DNA of 64,000 bases from UBA1181 sp045639525 (lineage in GTDB: Bacteria > Bacteroidota > Bacteroidia > Bacteroidales > Paludibacteraceae): the NCBI GenBank assembly GCA_045639525.1, contig JAZUDI010000026.1, positions 15,580 to 79,579 on the forward strand. The letters are read 5' to 3'. A program made the position numbers and the translations under genes. This document shows, one piece after another, positions 8,517 through 16,035 of this stretch. Each line of letters begins with the position of its first letter. Position 1 is the stretch's first letter. The notes below the pieces were generated by a model that worked only from the letters and a program-made list of their open reading frames with translations, was not told where the DNA came from and did no database searches.

Positions 8517-10427
8517 CTATTTTGAGTCGATCCGCCATTTCGCGCCCACAAGGAAATTTCTGCCTGGCATTCCCCGAAAGGGAAGATTTTGGTACTCCTT
8601 GTCCCATACGTTGTTGACTTGCAGGGTGACGGTGATCTGTTGTTTCGCTCTGCTGTCGCTCCTTCTCGGGAAAGAGAAGGTGTGGTTGACGGATAGATCC
8701 ATTAAGAAATAACCCTCCAGCACATCGAAGATATCCGATGAGGTGCGTTCGCCGGTGTAGTTCCCGCTAACTGTGAGGTCTGTCTCCTTGTAGCGTATGT
8801 TCCAAAATCCCGCGAAGGTGTTTTGGGGCGTGAGGGGCATCTGATGGCCTAAAAAGGGGTGCATGTCTTGGAACCCTTTTTGTATCTCCGTGAAGCTGTG
8901 GTTGAAGGAGAACGAGAGGCTGTTCGCTACCTTTGAGATGGGGAAGCGGTGCCTCGATTCCACCTCTACGCCGCGTGCCAAGACCTCTTTGATGTTGGTC
9001 GGTTTCCAGACGACGCCTCTGGGCATCCACATAATCCAGTTCTCCACATCGTTTCGGTAAAGCGTGGCGCTTAGGCTACCCTTGTACCTCTTCAAATGCA
9101 CCTCCCACCTGCTCTTCGCCTCCAAGTTGAAGGCGCTCTCCGCGGTCAGTTGCTTGTTTGCGTAATCCCCCCAATATCGGTCGTTCAGCGTCGGCACTTT
9201 CGTGTTGCGGGCGATGTTGCCGCCTAAGGCCCACACGAAGCGCTCTTGGGAGAATGGCTTCACCTCGAATCCGAAAGCGGGAGAGAAGGGAATTTCCATC
9301 GCTGTCACGAAACTTTGGCGAAGATTGCCATGCAGGGATAACCATTTGCAAGGGGTGTATTTCGACAGCAGGAAGATAGCGCCTCTCCACTCTTCGACGC
9401 CACTCTTATAGGCGTAAACTTCGGGTTTGATGTAGTGTAATTCGCCACCGACCTCTACCATCACCCGTTTGAATCGTCGCCTCACATTAGAGAGGAGCAT
9501 CCAATCGTGCGTGGCGATCAGATCGCCTTGAAAATGCTCCCTGTCGTTGATCCATGCCACCTTGTTTCTGAGGTGTAGCCACTTGCCGTTCATTTCGTGG
9601 AATAGAATCGCCTTGGCGCTTTGGTCGTCGATCCGCCCATATTTAGAGGGGTCGTTGTTGTTTTGCATCATGGGTTGTAGTTCTCTGTTATACTTGGTGA
9701 ACCACAATTTCGCACCGAGTAGGTGCCTGTCGTTGACGCGCCATTCCGTCTCGTTGAGTGCGCCATAGTTGTCGTAACTGGCGTTCTTTTGTCGGAAGGT
9801 CTCGTCCCTGAAATGGACGGTGAAGTTGTTTTCGCATCGGTTGTAAAAGATAGCGGTCCTGTTTTGGATGATGCTGTTGCCCAAATTAAGTTTGATGCCG
9901 GAAAAGGATTTCCCGTAGGAGCCTAAATCTTGTTGCAGGGTAAGGCTTCTGCGTCGCGTGAAATCGTTCTTGGATGAGAGGCAGACCGCTCCGCCGATGG
10001 CGTTCCCGAAAAGGGCGCTCTCACCACCAGGAAAGATGTCGATGCCGTCGAAGAAGAAAACAGGGAGTGTACTGTAATCGGTTTGCCCCATGGTGAGGGG
10101 GCTGATGTTGATGTCGTCCCACAAAGCCTGCGTGTGGGAGGCGGATGTGCCCCGTAGCGAGAGGGTGGTCATCATGCCGTTGCCGTTCTGTTTCACTACA
10201 TAGGGGGTGTGCTGGGCGATGAAATCTGCCAGTGAGGTGTGCCGTTGGTTATCTATGAGAAGCGTGTCGGCTTGGTAATGGGACGCTTCTGAAAAGTCGG
10301 ACAGTTGGTGCTGCTGCTCGCCGTAAACCTCCACCACCTCCAACTCGTTGTAGGAACGGACCTCCTCCGTATGGGCTGGGAGTAGCGTCGTAAAGAGGAG
10401 TAAGATGGTTAGAATACGATTTTGCAT
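8517..10427 (-). CDS. TonB-dependent outer membrane receptor
   Basis: A 636-residue outer membrane receptor with a signal peptide (NRILTILLLFTTLLPAHT). The N-terminal plug domain contains a possible TonB box near NELEVVEVYG and plug motifs TLSLRGTSASHTQALWDDI and GNAIGGAV. A beta barrel follows, ending in WRIDSK. The length fits a small BtuB-like receptor without an N-terminal carboxypeptidase-like extension, so it is not a SusC. The substrate (cobalamin, iron chelate or other) cannot be told. It is the last gene of the rhomboid operon and overlaps the preceding gene by 19 bases. Confidence 0.87.
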   Translation of the reverse strand: MQNRILTILLLFTTLLPAHTEEVRSYNELEVVEVYGEQQHQLSDFSEASHYQADTLLIDNQRHTSLADFIAQHTPYVVKQNGNGMMTTLSLRGTSASHTQALWDDINISPLTMGQTDYSTLPVFFFDGIDIFPGGESALFGNAIGGAVCLSSKNDFTRRRSLTLQQDLGSYGKSFSGIKLNLGNSIIQNRTAIFYNRCENNFTVHFRDETFRQKNASYDNYGALNETEWRVNDRHLLGAKLWFTKYNRELQPMMQNNNDPSKYGRIDDQSAKAILFHEMNGKWLHLRNKVAWINDREHFQGDLIATHDWMLLSNVRRRFKRVMVEVGGELHYIKPEVYAYKSGVEEWRGAIFLLSKYTPCKWLSLHGNLRQSFVTAMEIPFSPAFGFEVKPFSQERFVWALGGNIARNTKVPTLNDRYWGDYANKQLTAESAFNLEAKSRWEVHLKRYKGSLSATLYRNDVENWIMWMPRGVVWKPTNIKEVLARGVEVESRHRFPISKVANSLSFSFNHSFTEIQKGFQDMHPFLGHQMPLTPQNTFAGFWNIRYKETDLTVSGNYTGERTSSDIFDVLEGYFLMDLSVNHTFSFPRRSDSRAKQQITVTLQVNNVWDKEYQNLPFRGMPGRNFLVGAKWRIDSK

Positions 10428-11545
10428 GAGATAGGGTAGTGGTCGGAATAATCCTTGTCGCCGACTTGGAACTGGATTGCCTTAGCCTCCTTGCTATGCA
10501 TGATTTGGTCTATCCTGAAGTGGAATAGTTGCTTGTTGTAGGTATAACCGTAGCCTGTGGCGCTCTCTTCGAATGCGTCCGACAACTTGTCGCCGCGGAT
10601 GGTCTGATAGGCGTAGGATACGGGCACATCGTTGAAATCCCCGCAGAGGATAATCGGGTAAGGAGACTCTTTGATGAGCTGCTGGTAGATGATATGCGCC
10701 TGCTTGGATCGGTTCTTGTACGACACACTCATCTTGTTGGACACGGCGTTGACCACTTGGTTGGCATCCTCTTTCGAGACGGCCTTGATCTTTTGCAGCG
10801 TCTTCTTCTCGTTCTCCGTGATCCTATTGCTTTCGAGGTGGCAGTTGATGACACGGATGGTGTCTCCCTTAAAGAGAATGTCGGCGTATAGGGCTCCGTT
10901 GAATTTCGTCTCCGTCTCCTCCGCCAGATTGACGAATCCGGAGCGGACGAACGGATATTTGGATAGGATGGCCTCTCCGATCTCCGCGTTCCAACTGAGG
11001 TTGTTTTTCGTGAACCGGTAATGAGGATAGAGGGCGTAGAGCGATTGCTTGATATCCGCTTCTCCTAAGTGGTCCGGTGAATTGCTGTGGCCGAACTCTT
11101 GGATGCAGAGAATGTCGGGTTGGGTCTCCTCGATGAATGGGAGGATATGGTTTTTCTTGCGAGGCGCGAAGAATTCAAACATCTGGACATTGTAGCTCAT
11201 CACCGATAGGGTGTCTCCCTTCGCATGGGCGTCGTGGCCGATAGAGAAGGTGCGGCGCGTCTCCGGGTAACAGATCAGCAGTGTTAGGATCGGAAGGACG
11301 ACATAGTATTTCCGCTTGATGATCCAAAAGAGAAGGAAGAGCAGATTCGCGATGACCAAGTAGGGGAAGGCCAATCCTAAATAGGAAGGGAGAATGTGGT
11401 CGCACGGATTCACGAAGCAGGCTGCTTTCCCTAAGAGCGTGCAGACCGCCACGATCCCGTTTAGGAGGACCGCGAAGGAATAAATCGTGAATCGGATGAC
11501 TCCGAACCGTTTATTGGTTGTTTCCGAAGAGTCTCTTTTTCTCAT
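10409..11545 (-). CDS. Endonuclease/exonuclease/phosphatase (EEP) family protein with N-terminal membrane segments
   Basis: A 378-residue protein. Residues about 15-100 hold two or three hydrophobic segments (FTIYSFAVLLNGIVAVCTLL; YLVIANLLFLLFWII). Residues from about 110 form an EEP hydrolase domain: SVMSYNVQMF, CIQEFGHSN, NCHLESN, LCGDFNDVP and YSDHYPI, which hold the metal and catalytic Asp, Asn and His residues. It is probably a membrane-bound phosphodiesterase or phosphatase acting on lipid or nucleotide substrates; the target is unknown. It overlaps the upstream rhomboid gene by 35 bases and the TonB receptor gene by 19. This rhomboid-rhomboid-EEP order recurs in Bacteroidales as I recall. 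Confidence 0.86.
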   Translation of the reverse strand: MRKRDSSETTNKRFGVIRFTIYSFAVLLNGIVAVCTLLGKAACFVNPCDHILPSYLGLAFPYLVIANLLFLLFWIIKRKYYVVLPILTLLICYPETRRTFSIGHDAHAKGDTLSVMSYNVQMFEFFAPRKKNHILPFIEETQPDILCIQEFGHSNSPDHLGEADIKQSLYALYPHYRFTKNNLSWNAEIGEAILSKYPFVRSGFVNLAEETETKFNGALYADILFKGDTIRVINCHLESNRITENEKKTLQKIKAVSKEDANQVVNAVSNKMSVSYKNRSKQAHIIYQQLIKESPYPIILCGDFNDVPVSYAYQTIRGDKLSDAFEESATGYGYTYNKQLFHFRIDQIMHSKEAKAIQFQVGDKDYSDHYPISCKIVF

Positions 11546-12401
11546 CGTCGTTTAGCGAATCGTATCCGCTGCTCTTTATTTTGTCGAGGATCCTGTTGAT
11601 CTCCTCGTTCTCTTGCTTTTTCCTGTAGTTGTAGTCGTGGTCGCTCTCTCTTCTCTGGTAGGAGGTGCCCTTCATCTTGGGTTTGCTTCCTATTCGGTTG
11701 AAGAGGTTGACTGTTTTATGGATGATTTGGCTGATCCAATGGGTGATGTCCACTCCTTTTTGATGTTGCTTGGCGAACAGATAACCCGCCAAGGCACCTC
11801 CGATATGGGCCATTTGCCCACCTGCGTTCGCACCGCCCATGCCAAGTAGGCTGATCAAGACGAGGGCGATCGCTATCCATTTCAGTCTCACCTCGCCGAT
11901 GAGTGCCAACCGAATGGGTCTCTCGGGCGCGAAGATCGCTGTGGCGACCGTTATGGCCATGGTGGAGGCGGAGGCGCCTATCAGCGTGTAAAGGAAATTG
12001 TGTTGGGAGAAGAGCGGGAAGAGGTTGATGCCTAACATAAAGGTGACGCCACCCGCTATTCCGCCTAAAATATAGAGCCCCACCAAGGTGTGTTGCGTGG
12101 CGTATTCAAGGAAGAACCTTCCCATCCAGTAGAGCGTCAGGATGTTGAAGAAGATGTGGATGAAATTTTCGTGGAGGAACATGTAGGTGATGAGGCTCCA
12201 TGGTTGACGCAAGAATCGTTCCAATTGGGCGGGACACGCGAGGTAGTTTACCCAGTTCGTGTCGCTGTTGAAGAGTTTGAATCCCACCAATAGCAAGTTG
12301 ACCAAGACGAATACGCCTAGGTTGATGTAGATCAGTTTGGTGAGCGTCGTTCCTTGCTTGAACGAGGCTATGATTTCATCTTTGATGCTGTTACCTTCCA
12401 T
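11511..12401 (-). CDS. Rhomboid family intramembrane serine protease (GASA variant)
   Basis: A 296-residue rhomboid-fold protein with about six membrane segments. The catalytic serine is expected at S144, in IGASAST, and the histidine at H199, in AHIGGALAG. The usual GxSG loop reads GASA, so the Gly after the serine is Ala, while Ser and His are kept. A charged C-terminal tail of about 70 residues ends in KKRLFGNNQ. It is the second of two adjacent rhomboids; they overlap by 11 bases. Substrates are unknown. Activity is likely but not certain given the altered loop. Confidence 0.88.
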   Translation of the reverse strand: MEGNSIKDEIIASFKQGTTLTKLIYINLGVFVLVNLLLVGFKLFNSDTNWVNYLACPAQLERFLRQPWSLITYMFLHENFIHIFFNILTLYWMGRFFLEYATQHTLVGLYILGGIAGGVTFMLGINLFPLFSQHNFLYTLIGASASTMAITVATAIFAPERPIRLALIGEVRLKWIAIALVLISLLGMGGANAGGQMAHIGGALAGYLFAKQHQKGVDITHWISQIIHKTVNLFNRIGSKPKMKGTSYQRRESDHDYNYRKKQENEEINRILDKIKSSGYDSLNDDEKKRLFGNNQ

Positions 12402-13164
12402 AATTTCGCTGGTTTTGTTCGATTCTTCTCTTCCCTTGATATCGCCAGAAGAGGAGTAGGATCAGTCCGAATAACATTCCTCCCAAATGGGCGAAGTGCG
12501 CCACATTGTCGAAACTGAAATCTTTCACGCCGGCGAAAAGTTCCAATAGCGCGTATCCGACTACAAGGTACTTCGCCTTGATGGGAATAGGGATGAACAT
12601 AATGAATAGTGGCGCGTTCGGGAATAACAAACCGAACGCGATCAAAAGGCCGAACATGGCGCCAGAGGCTCCGATGGTGATGTGTTGGTTATAAACTTTA
12701 TCGGCGAACTGTTGGAGCTCCTCCACGCTATGTAGAATGGTACCATTCCCGATGTCCAATCCGTTTGAAATGCCCGACGCCGTTATTTGCGCCACCTCAG
12801 CGGTGAAGGCGTGAAGATCATAAGCCCAAGTCAACTCTTGGATGAGGCCAGCTCCTATTCCTGTGAAGAAATAGAAGAAGAGGAACCGCTTGGTCCCGAA
12901 CGCTCTCTCTAAAACAGTTCCGAAGGTGTAGAGGCCAACCATGTTGAAGAGAAGATGGTAGATGCTGCTCGTGTCGTGCAGGAACATGTAGGTCACAAAC
13001 TGGATGGGGCTGAAATTTGAACCCGCCCAGTAGTGAAGCCCAAACTTCGAGATCAGGTCAATGCCGATACGGGGAAGGAGTAGGCTCGCTATCCATAGAA
13101 GGACATTGATGATGATGACGTGTGTCGTTATGGAGTTGTATTGGTTATTTATTCCTATTTTCAT
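12391..13164 (-). CDS. Rhomboid family intramembrane serine protease (canonical)
   Basis: A 257-residue six-helix rhomboid. The catalytic Ser is S167 in IGASGAMFG and the catalytic His is H226 in HLGGMLFG, so the dyad is canonical. A long loop between helices (about residues 112-160) precedes the active-site helix. It cuts membrane proteins within or near the membrane; the substrate is unknown. It is the first gene of a four-gene operon in which every gene overlaps the next, and its promoter is probably at 13226-13233. Confidence 0.9.
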   Translation of the reverse strand: MKIGINNQYNSITTHVIIINVLLWIASLLLPRIGIDLISKFGLHYWAGSNFSPIQFVTYMFLHDTSSIYHLLFNMVGLYTFGTVLERAFGTKRFLFFYFFTGIGAGLIQELTWAYDLHAFTAEVAQITASGISNGLDIGNGTILHSVEELQQFADKVYNQHITIGASGAMFGLLIAFGLLFPNAPLFIMFIPIPIKAKYLVVGYALLELFAGVKDFSFDNVAHFAHLGGMLFGLILLLFWRYQGKRRIEQNQRNYGR

Positions 13165-13225
13165 ATTTATCTAAATCTATGTTTCTACTAAAAGTGCGTC
13201 TGTTAAATCCCCACTTATAATGGTG

Positions 13226-13233
13226 CAAAAATA
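13226..13233 (-). promoter_or_regulatory. Candidate -7 element for the rhomboid operon
   Basis: The minus strand reads TATTTTTG (TAnnTTTG), about 62 bases before the rhomboid ATG. The -33 box is not clear. Confidence 0.5.
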
Positions 13234-13313
13234 GCGAAAATCCCCGCAGATTATGTTAATGAACATAAAAATGTATTTTTTTTTGTTTTAGTAACATTTT
13301 TCCAGCTAATTTT

Positions 13314-13344
13314 TTTGCGAAATTTAGATTGAATAGTATCTTTG
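13314..13344 (+). promoter_or_regulatory. Promoter of the HU gene
   Basis: TTTG at 13314-13317, 19 bases, then TATCTTTG at 13337-13344: a full match to the Bacteroidetes housekeeping promoter. The predicted leader is about 110 bases, long for this genome. Confidence 0.75.
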
Positions 13345-13462
13345 TTCCGCTTACATCATGTTTTGGGGGGATAAATGTGCTCAATAAATGATGTTGCAAG
13401 TGAATTTTCTTGATAAGGAAGGATAAAAAATTTATTATATTACTTTAAAATTACATTTTGTT

Positions 13463-13735
13463 ATGAACAAGACAGAATTCATTAAGGCAATCGCAGAGAA
13501 GAGCGGTTTGACAATTGCTGACAGCAAGAAGGCTGTTGATGCATACGCAGAGGTTATCACTGAGGCTTTGAAGAGCAACGACAAGGTGGCTCTTATCGGT
13601 TTCGGTTCTTTCTCAGTAAAGGAGAATCCTGCTCGTGAGGGCGTTAACCCTGCAACAGGTAAGAAGATCAAGATCGCTGCTAAGAAGGTGGCTAAGTTCA
13701 AGGCTGGTGCTGAGTTGAACAAGGCTCTCAACTAA
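13463..13735 (+). CDS. HU-family DNA-binding protein
   Basis: A 90-residue histone-like protein of normal HU length. It starts MNKTEFIKAIAEKSGLT and has the beta-arm signature GFGSFSVKENPAREGVNPATGKKI. As a dimer it bends DNA and helps compact the nucleoid. It stands alone with its own strong promoter (13314-13344) and terminator (13759-13792). The coding sequence uses few codon types (AAG, GGT, GCT, CGT), as expected for a highly expressed gene. Confidence 0.96.
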   Translation: MNKTEFIKAIAEKSGLTIADSKKAVDAYAEVITEALKSNDKVALIGFGSFSVKENPAREGVNPATGKKIKIAAKKVAKFKAGAELNKALN

Positions 13736-13758
13736 TCATTGCTTTTGATTGAAGAGTT

Positions 13759-13792
13759 AAAGGCGACTTCGAAAGAGGTCGCCTTTCTTTTT
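13759..13792 (+). terminator. Terminator of the HU gene
   Basis: AAAGGCGAC at 13759-13767 pairs with GTCGCCTTT at 13778-13786 (9 bases, perfect), followed by CTTTTT. Confidence 0.85.
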
Positions 13793-13828
13793 GATGGTGA
13801 ATAGGGTTTTAGAATGAAGAATTTTGCT

Positions 13829-13836
13829 TAATTTTG
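13829..13836 (+). promoter_or_regulatory. Candidate -7 element for argS
   Basis: TAATTTTG, a match to TAnnTTTG, gives a leader of about 120 bases before argS. TTTT at 13807-13810 is a poor -33 candidate at 18 bases. The leader would contain the GC-rich island that begins here. Confidence 0.45.
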
Positions 13837-13905
13837 CGGCAGTTTCGTGGCGGCGGACTTCGCTGCGCTCCTTCGGGTGCGGCAGCATGTCTCCGTCACT
13901 TGCGT
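13836..13905. repeat. GC-rich intergenic island (candidate dispersed repeat)
   Basis: About 70 bases of much higher GC than the surrounding spacer. GCGGCAG occurs as a direct repeat at 13836-13842 and 13879-13885. GCTGC at 13863-13867 and GCAGC at 13882-13886 form a small hairpin. The minus-strand reading resembles a motif I recall from spacers of other Bacteroidales genomes, so a dispersed repeat is possible, but I see one copy here and cannot confirm it. Confidence 0.35.
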
Positions 13906-13961
13906 ATTGTTGGTGTAATTCATTGGGGATTAACGGTTTCCCCGTAAAATAAATTTTAGAG

Positions 13962-15755
13962 ATGAGTTTAGATACAACTTTGGTCCAGTCAGTTAAGAAG
14001 GCGGTTGAGTCGCTTTATGGACAACCTGTGGATGAGAAGACGATTCAGATGCAGGCTACTCGTAAGGAGTTTGAGGGTGATTTGACCCTTGTGGTTTTCC
14101 CATTTGTGAAGATGTCAAAGAAGAAGCCAGAGGAGACTGCCGCGGAGATCGGTGATGAATTGATGAAGATCGATAGCGCTGTCGCTAAATACAATGTGAT
14201 CAAGGGATTTTTGAATCTCTCTATCTCCAAGAGTAATTGGGTCAGCCAGTTGAACAATATGTTGGCGGATGACGCCTATGGTACCAAAAAGGCCACAGCT
14301 GATTCTCCGCTATTCATGGTGGAATACTCTTCCCCTAACACAAACAAGCCGCTTCACTTGGGCCACATCAGAAATAACCTTTTGGGATATAGCTTGTGCA
14401 AGATATTGGAGGCCAATGGCTTGAAAGTCGTGAAGACCAACATTGTAAATGACCGTGGTATCCATATCTGTAAGTCTATGTTGGCATGGAAACTCTTCGG
14501 AAACGGCGAGACACCAGCCTCTACGGGTAAGAAGGGCGACCACTTGGTGGGCGACTACTACGTGAAGTTCGATAAGGAGTATAAGGCACAGGTGAAGGAG
14601 TTGATGGCTCAAGGCAAGAGCGAGGAGGATGCGAAGCGTGAGGCGCCTTTGATGGTACAGGCTCAGGCGATGTTGAAGGCTTGGGAGGATGGCGACGCTG
14701 AGGTCCGCAAACTTTGGAACATGATGAATGACTGGGTATACGCCGGTTTCGATGAGACCTACAAACGTCTTGGCGTAGGTTTCGATAAGATCTATTATGA
14801 GTCTCAGACCTATTTGGATGGTAAGGCAAAGGTGAACGAAGGTTTGGCCAACGGTTCATTCTACCGTCGTCCTGATGGTTCCGTTTGGGCCGATTTGACC
14901 GCTAACGGATTGGATGAGAAACTATTGCTTCGTGCCGACGGCACATCCGTTTACATGACGCAGGATATCGGAACAGCTACTCAGCGTTTCAACCAATACG
15001 ACATCAATAAGATGATTTATGTGGTGGGTAATGAGCAAAACTACCACTTCCAGGTGCTCTCTATTTTGTTGGATCGACTTGGATTCTCTTGGGGTAAGGA
15101 CTTGGTTCACTTCTCCTACGGAATGGTTGAGTTGCCAGAGGGTAAGATGAAGTCACGTGAGGGTACCGTTGTGGATGCTGACGATTTGATGGATGAGATG
15201 ATCTCGACCGCAAGAGAGGTCTCTAACGAGTTGGGTAAATTGGACGGAATGTCGGAAGAGGACATCAACGAAATCGCCCGTATCTGCGGATTGGGCGCCT
15301 TGAAGTATTTCATCTTGAAGGTGGATCCTCGAAAGAACATGCTCTTCAATCCAAAAGAGTCTATCGACTTCAACGGAAACACGGGTCCGTTTATCCAATA
15401 TACGCACGCTCGTATCTGTTCTGTGCTTCGTAAGGCTGCGGAGGGTAATGTGGCTCTTCCGAACACTTTGCCGGCAGATTTGGACATCTCCGAGGTGGAG
15501 TCCAATTTGATTCAGACTTTGTCCAATTTCCCTGGCGTTGTGGCGCAGGCGGGCAAGGATTACAGTCCTGCGTTGATCGCTAATTATGTTTATGATTTGG
15601 TAAAGCAATACAATTCGTTCTATCATGACTTCTCTATCTTGAAGGAGGAGAATGAACAGATGAAACAATTCCGCTTGCTCTTGTCCAAAAAGGTGGCTGG
15701 TGTCATCAAAACGGGCATGGGCTTGTTGGGCATTGAGGTCCCTGAAAGAATGTAA
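13962..15755 (+). CDS. argS: Arginyl-tRNA synthetase
   Basis: A 597-residue class I synthetase, full length, charging tRNA-Arg in the cytoplasm. The HIGH motif is HLGHIRNN near residue 131, inside SSPNTNKPLHLGH, and the KMSK equivalent is GKMKSREGTVV near residue 390. The N-terminal Add1 domain and the C-terminal anticodon-binding domain (NGNTGPFIQYTHARICSVLRKA, then the DALR helices) are present. The gene is single and ends in its own terminator at 15779-15807. Confidence 0.96.
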   Translation: MSLDTTLVQSVKKAVESLYGQPVDEKTIQMQATRKEFEGDLTLVVFPFVKMSKKKPEETAAEIGDELMKIDSAVAKYNVIKGFLNLSISKSNWVSQLNNMLADDAYGTKKATADSPLFMVEYSSPNTNKPLHLGHIRNNLLGYSLCKILEANGLKVVKTNIVNDRGIHICKSMLAWKLFGNGETPASTGKKGDHLVGDYYVKFDKEYKAQVKELMAQGKSEEDAKREAPLMVQAQAMLKAWEDGDAEVRKLWNMMNDWVYAGFDETYKRLGVGFDKIYYESQTYLDGKAKVNEGLANGSFYRRPDGSVWADLTANGLDEKLLLRADGTSVYMTQDIGTATQRFNQYDINKMIYVVGNEQNYHFQVLSILLDRLGFSWGKDLVHFSYGMVELPEGKMKSREGTVVDADDLMDEMISTAREVSNELGKLDGMSEEDINEIARICGLGALKYFILKVDPRKNMLFNPKESIDFNGNTGPFIQYTHARICSVLRKAAEGNVALPNTLPADLDISEVESNLIQTLSNFPGVVAQAGKDYSPALIANYVYDLVKQYNSFYHDFSILKEENEQMKQFRLLLSKKVAGVIKTGMGLLGIEVPERM

Positions 15756-15778
15756 GGTTTTTCCTCATAGAAAAGGAG

Positions 15779-15807
15779 GGGCGTCGCTTGTGAGTGACGC
15801 CCTTTTT
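15779..15807 (+). terminator. Terminator of argS
   Basis: GGGCGTC at 15779-15785 pairs with GACGCCC at 15796-15802, followed by TTTTT. The 228 bases from here to the next gene are AT-rich; I see no confident promoter or RNA in them. Confidence 0.85.
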
Positions 15808-16035
15808 GTTTGACTTTTTGCTTGAAAAATGGCCGTGGGAGATGATGCGAAATGTGTCTGCCGAATTTTTGAAATTTTATTGTGTTTTTTCTGCCCCAAA
15901 TATTTCTTTATTTAAATTTTTTTTGCAAATTTGCGTGTAACGAACCTGAACTGAGCATTTTGCTAGTGACAGATAATGGTTAACGTTTTTTTTGGGATAT
16001 AGTATATTGATAATTACTTTGTAAATTGAAGGATT

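Noticed and set aside
8767..9411. Several overlapping reading frames opposite the TonB receptor gene
   Set aside because: They are low-complexity Arg/His-rich frames with no start signals or domains, shadows of the receptor gene.
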